Positions 24,070 through 32,130 of a stretch of DNA of 64,000 bases are shown piece by piece (position 1 is the first letter of the stretch; each line of letters starts with the position of its first letter). The DNA is taken from NCBI GenBank assembly GCA_032250805.1, contig JAVVEM010000005.1:51426-115425 (forward strand). The letters run 5' to 3'. Under the pieces are notes generated by a model. It was not told the origin of the DNA, searched no databases, and worked only from the letters and a program-made list of their open reading frames with translations. The position numbers and the translations under genes were made by a program. This DNA comes from B18-G4 sp032250805. Its GTDB lineage: Bacteria; Bacteroidota; Bacteroidia; Bacteroidales; B18-G4.

Positions 24070-25389
24070 CTATAATATTTCTTCGCCGGCTTCGTGTTCT
24101 TTTTCCTCCGAAACGGGAATAATGGGAATAAAGCGTGCTCCGATAGTGAAGAACAGGCAAAAGGCTGCCACTCCACCAATGGTTAATGCCCATTCAACCC
24201 ATGTTCCGGTGTATGATATCCAGTCGATTCGTGCATCCTGAATCGGTAAATAAGGCGATTCAAGGGTTGGTATTACGATCAGGTAGCGGTTAAACCACAG
24301 CGCTATCACCACCACAACAGCCGTTATGGTAATCATATTGATGGTCCTGAATTTACGAATGCCCACAACGATCAGCGGCATTAACACTCCGATATAATTA
24401 GAGACAATAAACATCAGGAAATATTTATCCAACAGCAGGCGAATAAGTTTTTCATCATCTTTTTGCGATCCATACCATTTTGTAAGGTATTCACTAAAAG
24501 TGAAATACCCGAAAAAGGCTGCCAGAATAAGCATCAGAACCCCGATGTTAACAAAATGTTTTTTGGTGAGGTATTTTTCCAGATGGTAAATCTTTCTGAA
24601 AAGCCACATGGCGATGATCAGTACTCCCGTTCCGGAATATACTGCTGCAATGACAAAATAGGGCCCGAAAATTGTGCTGTGCCATCCGGGTTGTAAAGTA
24701 ACACTGAAGATCCATGCCAGCACTGAATAAACAATAATGGCAATGGCGATTACCATGGCAGCCATAATGTCGGTGGCATTGTTAAGTCTTTTTTGTTGTT
24801 CAGGTGTTCCCGTATAACCAAGGGCAAGGATTTTATAAAGTTTTTTCCTCCATCTGGGGATTTTGAGATCCTTAAAATCGCGCAGGGCGGCAATATCCCT
24901 TAATACAGAGAGATAAAGAAAAATAATACAGCCGAATATATCGGTTGATATTGCAATAACGTCCCAGGTGATCGGGCTCTGTATTCTGCCATATAAAACA
25001 AGGTTAGGAAGTTTATCAAGCCGGCCGATGCAGAGCAAAATATAAAGAGGTCCGATAAACAGGGCGATGATTGTAATAAATTCAGCCATGCGTATAACAG
25101 GTTTGCGCCATGAAGTCCGAAACAAATGAAGCGTACCCGAGACAAGAGCTCCGGCATAACTTACTCCCATAAAGAAAATGAAGTTTACAATATAGATGCC
25201 CCATACAACATTATCGCGCATGCCTGTAACTATATGACCTTGTGTGATCTGGATAATGAGTGCATATATTCCCCAGATGATCAATAATGAGAGGAAGATG
25301 ATCCATACAATCGACTTTGTCTTTGGTTTTTCAACCTGGTCGCGAAATTCCCTGAGTTTTTCAAAACTGGCTACTGAAGTACTTTCCAT
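24070..25389 (-). CDS. NrfD/PsrC-type quinone-interacting membrane subunit
   Basis: The protein has 439 residues and about ten membrane helices (for example SIVWIIFLSLLIIWGIYALI, VVWGIYIVNFIFFMGVSYAG). The GIYIVNFIFFMGVSYAGALV segment fits the quinone-site region of the NrfD superfamily (PsrC, QrcD, ActC/ActF, HmcC). Such subunits exchange electrons with menaquinol and pass them to a [4Fe-4S] partner. That partner is encoded 3 bp upstream (25393-26340). The C-terminus ends in a charged tail (EEKEHEAGEE). No catalytic molybdopterin subunit is encoded nearby. Confidence 0.88.
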   Translation of the reverse strand: MESTSVASFEKLREFRDQVEKPKTKSIVWIIFLSLLIIWGIYALIIQITQGHIVTGMRDNVVWGIYIVNFIFFMGVSYAGALVSGTLHLFRTSWRKPVIRMAEFITIIALFIGPLYILLCIGRLDKLPNLVLYGRIQSPITWDVIAISTDIFGCIIFLYLSVLRDIAALRDFKDLKIPRWRKKLYKILALGYTGTPEQQKRLNNATDIMAAMVIAIAIIVYSVLAWIFSVTLQPGWHSTIFGPYFVIAAVYSGTGVLIIAMWLFRKIYHLEKYLTKKHFVNIGVLMLILAAFFGYFTFSEYLTKWYGSQKDDEKLIRLLLDKYFLMFIVSNYIGVLMPLIVVGIRKFRTINMITITAVVVVIALWFNRYLIVIPTLESPYLPIQDARIDWISYTGTWVEWALTIGGVAAFCLFFTIGARFIPIIPVSEEKEHEAGEEIL

Positions 25390-25392
25390 TGT

Positions 25393-26340
25393 TTACCCCC
25401 TTTTCTTTGCATAAGGTGTATCATCATATCTTTTCTTAATTTCCTCATCAAGGCTTTCGTAACCCCTGTCGACAGGGAACTGACGGTTTACAGGAGGAAG
25501 ATAATATACGCTGGGTCTTGTGCCCAGGCCTTCGAGATAACGATATCCGCTACGGTCGCGGATAAGCTCACTGAAAGCAGCTGTTTCGGCACCATTTGTT
25601 ACAGCATCCTCATCAATATCACCAAAATAGATTACGCCCATCGGACAGGCCAGGAGGCAATACGGAAGCTTGTTTTCGCGCAAACGGTCGGCACAGAACA
25701 CACATTTTGATACTGTCCCTTCCTGCCCGGGAACGCTGTTTTCCGGATTATATACAATCGTATCATCATATTCTTCATGATCCTTCCAGGAAAAATTCCT
25801 GGCTGAATACGGGCAGCCGGTCATACAAAATTTGCAGCCAATACAGCGGTCATGATCAACAAGTACGATCCCATCAGTGCGTTTGTAGGTTGCCCCCACA
25901 GGGCAGACACTCACGCACAAAGGATTATCGCACTGAAAACAAGGCTTTGGAAACCAATAAGGTGCCGTCTTTTCAGAGTCCTGCATGAGATATACTTTCA
26001 TATATTCATGGTCTTTCGGCAAATGGTGTCCTTCCTGACAGGCTTCAACGCATTTACGTGCATTGTAGCATTTGGCGAGGTCGATCACCATCACGAATTT
26101 CCTTCCGGGGATACCCTGCCGGGCTTGTAGCTTGTATTCTTCCGAAGGTGTGATATCGGAAGCATCAACTTCAACAAGTTTACCGTCGGGTGTGAGGAGT
26201 TTTACCTTTTCGCCTGAACGTGGCTCTTTGCCACATGACGACAGGACTCCTCCGGCTGCCAGGGCACCAGCCCCGGCCAGCAATCCCCTTCGGATAAATT
26301 CCCTCCGGGGATTATTTTGTTTATCCCTTTTGTTTTCCAT
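25393..26340 (-). CDS. Tat-exported 4x[4Fe-4S] electron-transfer subunit (PsrB/NrfC/QrcC-like)
   Basis: The protein has 315 residues. The N-terminus has a twin-arginine signal (RREFIRRGLLAGAGALAAGG, then LSSCGKE, possibly a lipobox as well). The Fe-S part has four cysteine groups: CYNARKCVEAC, CFQCDNPLCVSVCP, CIGCKFCMTGCP and CVFCADRLRENKLPYCLLACP. This is the arrangement of periplasmic ferredoxin-like subunits that sit on NrfD proteins. It should receive electrons from, or give electrons to, the NrfD subunit (3 bp downstream) and the multihaem cytochromes upstream. It acts on the outer face of the inner membrane. Confidence 0.92.
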   Translation of the reverse strand: MENKRDKQNNPRREFIRRGLLAGAGALAAGGVLSSCGKEPRSGEKVKLLTPDGKLVEVDASDITPSEEYKLQARQGIPGRKFVMVIDLAKCYNARKCVEACQEGHHLPKDHEYMKVYLMQDSEKTAPYWFPKPCFQCDNPLCVSVCPVGATYKRTDGIVLVDHDRCIGCKFCMTGCPYSARNFSWKDHEEYDDTIVYNPENSVPGQEGTVSKCVFCADRLRENKLPYCLLACPMGVIYFGDIDEDAVTNGAETAAFSELIRDRSGYRYLEGLGTRPSVYYLPPVNRQFPVDRGYESLDEEIKKRYDDTPYAKKRG

Positions 26341-26364
26341 AAATATGAATAATAATTATTGAAA

Positions 26365-26982
26365 TCAGTGTTTTTCGTGGTATCCGGTAAACATGCTGGC
26401 AAAATTGTTCAATGGTTTGGCGCCAATGGTAATGAAATAAATATGAACAAACAGAAAGATGGAAACAACAAAACCCATGATCACGTGGACCAGGTCTGCC
26501 ATGTGCAGGCTGGTTCCTCCAAAAAAGTCGAGCAGCAGCGTTTCGGGATATAATAATGCAATGCCTGTAATAATGATCACCGGAATGCAGATATACATGA
26601 TGACAACATAACTGAAGCGTTGCAGGGGGTTGAACTTATTATCTTCGGTAATTTCAAAAGGTGGTTTTTTGCCCTTAAAGATCTCAAAGATGTAATATCT
26701 GGCCTGTCGTGTAATATTTTTATAATAACTTTTTAATCTGAAAAGGTATTGCCGTCCGTTAGGAGTGACAAGATTGCCTACAAGAAAGAAAATATAACTG
26801 ATTGTGAGCAATATACCCGAATAGTCATGAATGGCCACTGCCCAGTCGAAGCGTATGAATGGATATGCAGGATCAGAGTATTGCATGCTGATACCTGTAA
26901 TGATCAGTAAGAGGCACAGAATAGCATTGAGCCAGTGCCAGAGGCGAACCCAAACAGGATATAAATATAGTTTATCAGCCAT
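26365..26982 (-). CDS. Membrane cytochrome b (cytochrome b561/thiosulfate reductase type)
   Basis: The protein has 205 residues and four to five membrane helices. It starts YPVWVRLWHWLNAILCLLL, with the haem-ligand His of the NiFe-hydrogenase/formate dehydrogenase cytochrome b group. A second His (VAIHDYSGILL) and later His residues in MADLVHVIMGF and FLFVHIYFI could ligate two b haems. It overlaps the heptahaem cytochrome frame end by 8 bp and is 24 bp before the Fe-S gene. It adds a second possible quinone contact, which is unusual in an NrfD-type cluster. Confidence 0.88.
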   Translation of the reverse strand: MADKLYLYPVWVRLWHWLNAILCLLLIITGISMQYSDPAYPFIRFDWAVAIHDYSGILLTISYIFFLVGNLVTPNGRQYLFRLKSYYKNITRQARYYIFEIFKGKKPPFEITEDNKFNPLQRFSYVVIMYICIPVIIITGIALLYPETLLLDFFGGTSLHMADLVHVIMGFVVSIFLFVHIYFITIGAKPLNNFASMFTGYHEKH

Positions 26983-27964
26983 TTTGTTTTTGTTTAATCG
27001 TTAAGCGTAAGATCGCATGAAGAGCAATGAATAGCAAAACAGCACCTGCAATAATGAGGCTTAGTTTATTGAGATATACATTTCTGTTTGCACCAATAAC
27101 ATAGCCTTCTTCAAGCAAAGCAGAATTTGTAAAACCGGCTTTGGAGCGCTGATCAGTAAACTGCAGGCGGTATAATGATGCAAGTAACCTGGATTCTTTC
27201 GAGTGACAGTCGACGCAACGCTTGACAGCATTTTCCTTGGGCTGGACATTATGTCCGACAAGCATTTCATCATTGATCTCAACATGGCACTCAATGCACC
27301 TTACTTTCCTGAAATGCAGGCTTTGGTTCGGCAACCACTCATGCGTTTTAATGATGTTTGGTTTTTCCTGTGTGGTGAGGAGCTCGTATTTATCAATATC
27401 AGCATGGCAATTCAGGCAGATTGCATTATCATATTGAATAAATTCCTGCATATTTTCATTTGTGCGGGCATTGATTTTGTAGGTATGCGGATCATGGCAC
27501 ATCCAGCATGTAAATTCGTCTGAATGCAGGGATGAATGCACGCTCTTGCGGAATTCCTCTTCAATACCTTCGAAATTATATTGTGCATAATTGTCGTCGC
27601 CACCGTGGCAGTCGATACATTCGTATATGGGTTCCATCCTGAGCTCACCGGAGTGTGGAAATTCGGCATAATCGGCTGAGTGGCAGTCTACACAACGAAA
27701 ATTCCAATGATTCGATACGTAAAACTGGGCTGAATCGATAATATAATACGGATTCATCCTTTCTTTTACATCCCTCTCAACCCAGTCATTATAATAGGAG
27801 TAATATTTTTGACCGTGACATTTAAGACAATCCTGGTTTTCTTCGAGGTATTCATAAACACGTTCCGTTTTTTCAACGGGGGTTTGTGAAGAAAGGGGTT
27901 GAATAATGGTAACAATCAGTAAAACAAGTACTGCCGGGGCGATAAACAGCAACAACCTTCGCAT
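26975..27964 (-). CDS. Membrane-anchored heptahaem c-type cytochrome
   Basis: The protein has about 329 residues from the ATG at 27964. The frame extends to 28027, but that part overlaps an intrinsic terminator. N-terminal (LLLFIAPAVLVLLIVTII) and C-terminal (LSLIIAGAVLLFIALHAIL) helices anchor it at both ends. Seven CXXCH motifs lie between: CLKCH, CVDCH, CIDCH, CWMCH, CLNCH, CIECH and CVDCH. Haem spacing suggests a NapC/Hmc/Qrc-like electron wire on the periplasmic side. Its stop overlaps the start of the cytochrome b gene. Predicted role: link between quinone-side subunits and soluble or outer-membrane cytochromes. Confidence 0.9.
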   Translation of the reverse strand: MRRLLLFIAPAVLVLLIVTIIQPLSSQTPVEKTERVYEYLEENQDCLKCHGQKYYSYYNDWVERDVKERMNPYYIIDSAQFYVSNHWNFRCVDCHSADYAEFPHSGELRMEPIYECIDCHGGDDNYAQYNFEGIEEEFRKSVHSSLHSDEFTCWMCHDPHTYKINARTNENMQEFIQYDNAICLNCHADIDKYELLTTQEKPNIIKTHEWLPNQSLHFRKVRCIECHVEINDEMLVGHNVQPKENAVKRCVDCHSKESRLLASLYRLQFTDQRSKAGFTNSALLEEGYVIGANRNVYLNKLSLIIAGAVLLFIALHAILRLTIKQKQNG

Positions 27965-27985
27965 AGCTTTTTGATTTGAAAAAAA

Positions 27986-28012
27986 AGGTGCCATTTTTAT
28001 TAAATGGCACCT
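27986..28012 (-). terminator. Strong intrinsic terminator inside the respiratory gene series
   Basis: A perfect 11-bp stem (AGGTGCCATTT arms at 27986-27996 and 28002-28012, 5-nt loop) is followed on the minus strand by at least six Ts and a T-rich run. It sits in the gap between the monohaem cytochrome (ends 28030) and the heptahaem cytochrome (starts 27964). Full read-through seems unlikely, so it should lower expression of the downstream genes. Confidence 0.8.
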
Positions 28013-28029
28013 CAAACCTATTAACAATT

Positions 28030-28452
28030 CTACTTCAGGGTTCTTAAGTAATTAATGATTGCCCATCGGTCTTCTTCTTCGGTGATCTTTTTTTCATAAT
28101 TTGGCATTTCATTCCTTCCAATGATCGACTTATAATAAAGTTCACCATCAGTGCCTGACTGAAATTCTTCTGAACTAAAATCTCCGGGAAAGGTTTCCAG
28201 TTGTTTGGCTTTGGGCCCGTCACCCAAGCCATCATTGCCATGGCATGATTTACAATGCTTGCTATAAAGCATTTTTCCAACCTTGACCAGATCGGCGTCA
28301 TCGGCATATGGATTTTCCATCTTCACATATTTTGAAGGGATATCCCAGGGCTCACCTTTTTTCTGGTCCTGTGGAAATGCAAATGCCATAAATATAAATG
28401 CAAACAGAATCGCAGATGCTATTCCAAGTACGTTAATTGTTTTTGTTTTCAT
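28030..28452 (-). CDS. Monohaem cytochrome c
   Basis: The protein has 140 residues. A signal peptide (INVLGIASAILFAFIFMAFAF) is followed by a class I cytochrome c domain with CKSCHGNDGLGDGPKA, and a Met ligand candidate in the GRNEMPNYEKKI region. It ends WAIINYLRTLK, the typical last helix. It is a periplasmic shuttle. It is 63 bp downstream of the DUF5777 gene, and the strong terminator lies just after its stop codon. It would connect the inner-membrane heptahaem complex to outer-membrane partners. Confidence 0.93.
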   Translation of the reverse strand: MKTKTINVLGIASAILFAFIFMAFAFPQDQKKGEPWDIPSKYVKMENPYADDADLVKVGKMLYSKHCKSCHGNDGLGDGPKAKQLETFPGDFSSEEFQSGTDGELYYKSIIGRNEMPNYEKKITEEEDRWAIINYLRTLK

Positions 28453-28515
28453 AATTTATGTTTTTAAATGATTATACAATAAAGGTAAAGGTACGAATTT
28501 TTTAGCGTTTCTCAA

Positions 28516-29388
28516 CTAAAAACTCCATAATCGTGTAATGGTAAAGCCAAAAAACAGATCGCCGTTCAGCCGCCAGTCGTTCTGATTTTCCATCATGGTA
28601 TACTGCGGCGACAGGTCGGTGGCCGAGCTTACAAATATCTGAAAACAGTGTGTGCTGGTAGCGATCTCCCAGCCAATACCGAAGTTATCGTGTGGAGGGT
28701 TCGTGAGCGTTGTATGCTCCTGTATGCCTTTAATGTCCAAGGGGATACCATAATTGAACACGATCGACGATTGTGCGGATAGGCGTGCACGCCCTGAAAA
28801 GGAAATACCAATTTTATCATGCTCCATTAATGAATCCACCCTGTTTATATGACTGAAATTACCTGCTACCTGAACAGAAAGCCAATCGGTAAATTTCCTG
28901 GCTACGATCAGTTCTCCATAGTACGACAACCTGTTTGTAAACGTGTAGTCCTGGCCAAAATAGCTTTTATTCCTGCCATCAACACCCATATTGCCATATG
29001 CTGTAACGGCTACCGGTATTTTGTCGTCGCGTGTTTGTTCCAGAATGTTATACTTGACACGGAAGTCCTGGAGCTTACGCATTTTGGTGGTTCCGAAGCC
29101 AACAGATAATTTGTCGGTGATGCTGTAATTAACTCCCAGCCTAACGTTGGTAGAGCCATAGATGCCAAAAAGGTTTGAAATATCCTCTATCCTGTCGAAA
29201 CGGTGTTCGATCACAAATTCGAGGGTTTTGGCTGTAGGGATGTAACCTGTCTGGTGGTCGATCACTGTGGGGCAGGCAAAGGCCGGCCTTACAGGTTTGC
29301 TTTTAACTTTTGTTTTTTCATTTTCCTGGGCACTGAGCATTAATGGCAGCACAAACAGGATGATAAGTATTATATTTAGTTTTTTCAT
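28516..29388 (-). CDS. DUF5777-family outer membrane beta-barrel protein
   Basis: The protein has 290 residues from the ATG at 29388 (MKKLNIILIILFVLPLMLSAQ signal). An upstream in-frame ATG at 29442 would overlap the preceding gene. Amphipathic strands run through the whole length (LGVNYSITDKLSVGFGTTK, RLSYYGELIVARKFTDWLSV) to a C-terminal aromatic strand (LFFGFTITRLWSF), typical of outer membrane insertion. It is paralogous to 20139-21035. It sits between a CX4CH lipoprotein (23 bp upstream) and the monohaem cytochrome. I infer an outer-membrane scaffold or sheath for electron transfer. That role is not demonstrated for the family. Confidence 0.85.
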   Translation of the reverse strand: MKKLNIILIILFVLPLMLSAQENEKTKVKSKPVRPAFACPTVIDHQTGYIPTAKTLEFVIEHRFDRIEDISNLFGIYGSTNVRLGVNYSITDKLSVGFGTTKMRKLQDFRVKYNILEQTRDDKIPVAVTAYGNMGVDGRNKSYFGQDYTFTNRLSYYGELIVARKFTDWLSVQVAGNFSHINRVDSLMEHDKIGISFSGRARLSAQSSIVFNYGIPLDIKGIQEHTTLTNPPHDNFGIGWEIATSTHCFQIFVSSATDLSPQYTMMENQNDWRLNGDLFFGFTITRLWSF

Positions 29389-29411
29389 GCTCTGTAGTTT
29401 TTTGGTTACCA

Positions 29412-29783
29412 TTAATTGTTTTCTGCACCTTGCTTGATCCATGCCAGGATAATCTCTGCATCGGCCGGATTCTGAACGTAGGGTTTCATAGATCCTGTTG
29501 TCATGCTCGTGTAAATAATGCTTGACTCAGGAATGTCGGTGTCTACATAATTTCCATTGATCAGGGCATTATAGGCATTCCCTTCAGACAGGTCAGGGGG
29601 GTTGGCTCCGGGGCCATGACAGATAGCTGTGTTGCATCCATTGTTGAAAACGGGCATCACATCAACCGAGAAGCTCACATTATCGGGGATCGTAACCTTT
29701 TCGGGCGTGATCCATTCATATTCGCATGAACTAAGCATGAAGGCTGCCATGACGAGAAGCATTAGAGCGCTGCGTATTTTCAT
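29412..29783 (-). CDS. Small lipoprotein with a C-X4-CH haem-type motif
   Basis: The protein has 123 residues. The signal peptide ends LSSC (Cys20) and is followed by acidic EYEW. The mature protein starts with VMPVFNNGCNTAICHGPG, a C-X4-CH motif rather than CXXCH. It continues PDLSEGNAYNALI and ends MKPYVQNPADAEIILAWIKQ, the arrangement of small c-type cytochrome domains (methionine in MKPY as possible distal ligand). C-X4-CH haem attachment is known in some multihaem cytochromes. It is similar to the broken gene at 18813. It is likely an outer membrane lipoprotein working with the adjacent barrel. Confidence 0.78.
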   Translation of the reverse strand: MKIRSALMLLVMAAFMLSSCEYEWITPEKVTIPDNVSFSVDVMPVFNNGCNTAICHGPGANPPDLSEGNAYNALINGNYVDTDIPESSIIYTSMTTGSMKPYVQNPADAEIILAWIKQGAENN

Positions 29784-29811
29784 ATCCTTTATCTTTTATG
29801 CGTTGAAATGA

Positions 29812-29845
29812 AAAAAGGCCTCAATCATTAACTGAAGCCCTTTTT
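29812..29845 (-). terminator. Intrinsic terminator after the hexahaem lipoprotein gene
   Basis: On the minus strand a roughly 12-bp stem (AAAAAGGGCTTCA paired with TGAGGCCTTTTTT, one bulge) is followed by CTTTTTTC. It lies just past the stop codon of the first cytochrome gene. It would make that gene the most highly expressed of the series, or separate it as its own unit. Confidence 0.7.
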
Positions 29846-29862
29846 CGCAACAATTATTATTA

Positions 29863-30915
29863 CTACTGGATGGCTTCTATTGAGTTTACAAGAAGCGCTC
29901 GTGCATATTTAGGATTGTGGACAGCCTTGCTTCTGTCTTCTTCAATAAACTTATAATTGTAGAAAGCTCCGGTCTGGGCATTTGTATATGTTCCGGGAAC
30001 GGTCAGATAACCATCTTCCCGCATAACACCCTGGTCTTTTAACAAGGTTTCCAGTTGCAACAGATAGTCTTCAATTTCCAGGGCCAGGTCTTCAGTAGCA
30101 GCAATGAGGTTGGTTTCGTTTGAATGGCATCCCGACGCCAGGCATCCTGCCAGGTTCAGTTCGGTATGGCCGTGATACTCATATCCCATCTTAAAGGTAT
30201 GGCCTCCGGCCTGTGCGCCATATGCATCCGCCATATGGCACGATACACAACCATCTTCTATGCCTGAGTGGGCTGTGTTTTCGTAGCCCATGCTGCCTGC
30301 AATTTCATAGGCACCACCACCGATACCGTACAGGAGGTTGCCCTGTGGGCCGTGGTGTGGTCCCCAGCGATAACTGCTTCCAACGGGGAATTCTACAGTT
30401 CCGGGTCCCATGGCCGGGTATGGTTGCACAGGCCTTGATTGGTGGCATTTTGTACATAGGTTGCCATTGGCTCTGTCGGCTGTTGCACCACCTTCCATGA
30501 AAGTTACAGGATCAGTATACCTGAGCATCCAGTCGTCAGCCGTATAGGTTTCATGAACCTTGTGGCAGGTGTAACAGTTAATGGGTGTTGGATTAGCAAT
30601 AGTGGTTGCCGTTGTATCAGCACCGGTTTCAATAACCTCCCTGAATCCCATGCTGGTATGACAGGGTGCGCAGGAATTGCCATTTCTTTCAAAATTTCCG
30701 CCATTTGCGTGTGTTGATGCTTCCCATTGTACTACCTTGGCCAGAAAGTCTTCTCCTGAGTTGTGGCATTGACCACATGTAGCCGTGCCATCAGTGCCGT
30801 CAATTCCATCTTCGCCTGCAGGTCCTGCAGGTCCTTCTTTTGTGCAGCTTGTTGCTACGATCATTGCCAGTGCCAAACCGGGAACGATGAGTAAAATTGT
30901 AATTAGCTTTTTCAT
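29863..30915 (-). CDS. Hexahaem c-type cytochrome lipoprotein with collagen-like stub
   Basis: The protein has 350 residues. The lipoprotein signal ends VATSC (Cys24). A short collagen-like stretch follows (GPAGPAGEDGIDGTDGT, about residues 28-44), then haem motifs CGQCH (47), CAPCH (82), CYTCH (about 114), CTKCH (154), CVSCH (223) and a C-X4-CH (CLASGCH, 258-264). Histidines in between can serve as sixth ligands. The architecture resembles outer-membrane multihaem cytochromes used for electron transfer to external or periplasmic acceptors. No active-site signature of nitrite, tetrathionate or hydroxylamine enzymes was recognised. It is the first gene after a 345-bp regulatory gap below the FNR-type regulator. 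Confidence 0.88.
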   Translation of the reverse strand: MKKLITILLIVPGLALAMIVATSCTKEGPAGPAGEDGIDGTDGTATCGQCHNSGEDFLAKVVQWEASTHANGGNFERNGNSCAPCHTSMGFREVIETGADTTATTIANPTPINCYTCHKVHETYTADDWMLRYTDPVTFMEGGATADRANGNLCTKCHQSRPVQPYPAMGPGTVEFPVGSSYRWGPHHGPQGNLLYGIGGGAYEIAGSMGYENTAHSGIEDGCVSCHMADAYGAQAGGHTFKMGYEYHGHTELNLAGCLASGCHSNETNLIAATEDLALEIEDYLLQLETLLKDQGVMREDGYLTVPGTYTNAQTGAFYNYKFIEEDRSKAVHNPKYARALLVNSIEAIQ

Positions 30916-31260
30916 ATTTGTTGTTTTTGGTTTCTGAGCACAATTTTACCTCTAGTAATCGAAATATGAAAAATAATGTATATGATGTGCATGCCCAATT
31001 GGTTTAATTAAATAAGAAAAAATAAACATAAATATCAATAAAAAGATGATAAAAAACAATAAAAGTATTATAAAACACAGAAAAAGAGGAATGTAATAAA
31101 TGCTTTAATATCAAAAAATGATCACAAAATCTTATTTAGACCAGATATAAATACGATTTTTGCATGAATTTACCGCGCCCGGCAGATCTGCTATTTAAGC
31201 TGATATGGCCAAATTGACCGTTTCGTTATTCAAATGAAGCAATCTAAAAAATGTTACACA
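30916..31260. other. AT-rich promoter region of the cytochrome cluster
   Basis: This 345-bp gap is very AT-rich. It has poly-A runs and no convincing open frame or RNA gene. It must contain the promoter of the cytochrome series. No full TTTG/TAnnTTTG pair on the minus strand, and no clear TTGAT-N4-ATCAA type FNR site, could be found by eye. Confidence 0.5.
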
Positions 31261-31956
31261 TTAACCCGTCTCACCAATTCGCAATAATTCTTTTTTATCA
31301 AGGACTTCAACAAGGTTGCTTTCAACCTTGATCAATTTTTGATCCTTGAATACTTTCAGCACCCGGATAACATTTTCTTTCGACATGGCAGTGAGATCTG
31401 CAAGATCCTGCCGGCTTATGGTAAGAATAAAAGGATTCCGGCCGTAAATTTCATCCATTAAAAAAATTATGGCATCAGCAATGCGGCCATGCATTTGCTT
31501 TTGGGTGAGATTAATGAATTTTTGAAAATTGTTTATGCTCAGTATATTGCTGCTTTTAAGCAGGTCGCAGGCAAAACTGTGATTTTTCCCAAGCATTTCT
31601 TCAATTATTTTTGTATCAACCAGGCATGCCCTTGTATCTTCAACAGCAGCGACAGAAAAGTGATGGCGATAATCGACGAACATACCAGGATTGCCTATCA
31701 TCTGCACAGGCTTGGCAAAGGAAAGGATCAGGTTTCGCTTGTTCAGACCTTCGATATAAATCTTGGCAAGTCCATCTGTAATGCAAGCCAAATGGGTAAG
31801 CGGGGATCCCTGCTTAAAAATGATCTCTCCTTTGTTAAAGGTAAGTTCATAGCGGCTTTCGTTTACCTGTTCAAGCTCCTTTTCTTTAAGCAAGGCAAAA
31901 ATATTATTCCTCTTGTTACAGGATTTACAGTTAGTAAGCTTATTTGATATGCTCAT
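31261..31956 (-). CDS. Crp/Fnr-family regulator with N-terminal Cys pair
   Basis: The protein has 231 residues. A cyclic-nucleotide-binding-like beta-barrel (FNKGEIIFKQGSPLTHLACI ... GLAKIYIEG) is followed by a Crp-type HTH (ISRQDLADLTAMSKENVIRV). The N-terminus has Cys10 and Cys13 (NCKSCNKRN), and further cysteines are in ACITDG and ACLVDT. This could hold an Fe-S cluster as in FNR, although the spacing differs from E. coli FNR. Likely an oxygen- or redox-responsive activator. It is encoded directly upstream of the cytochrome cluster on the same strand, so that cluster is the obvious target. This is inference from position. Confidence 0.88.
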   Translation of the reverse strand: MSISNKLTNCKSCNKRNNIFALLKEKELEQVNESRYELTFNKGEIIFKQGSPLTHLACITDGLAKIYIEGLNKRNLILSFAKPVQMIGNPGMFVDYRHHFSVAAVEDTRACLVDTKIIEEMLGKNHSFACDLLKSSNILSINNFQKFINLTQKQMHGRIADAIIFLMDEIYGRNPFILTISRQDLADLTAMSKENVIRVLKVFKDQKLIKVESNLVEVLDKKELLRIGETG

Positions 31957-32130
31957 CTTTGTCGTTGCTGGTTAGGATTTTTAGCTCAGGGCAAAAATAA
32001 CATAATTATGCGATCATCTGCCTGATAAGGTTATTGCTTGTACAATAATAATGAACAGGAATTATAATAAAGATTCAGCTTTTCATGTAGCCGGGATACG
32101 CTGTAAAGAAGTGCCTGAGGTTTGATTATT

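Noticed and set aside
28013..28020. TAGGTTTG on the minus strand as a promoter for the heptahaem gene
   Set aside because: No -33 element is at the right distance, and the transcription start would fall inside the terminator hairpin.
21049..30915. Cluster as alternative complex III
   Set aside because: Only one NrfD gene, no ActB molybdopterin-like domain and no ActD were found, and an extra cytochrome b is present.
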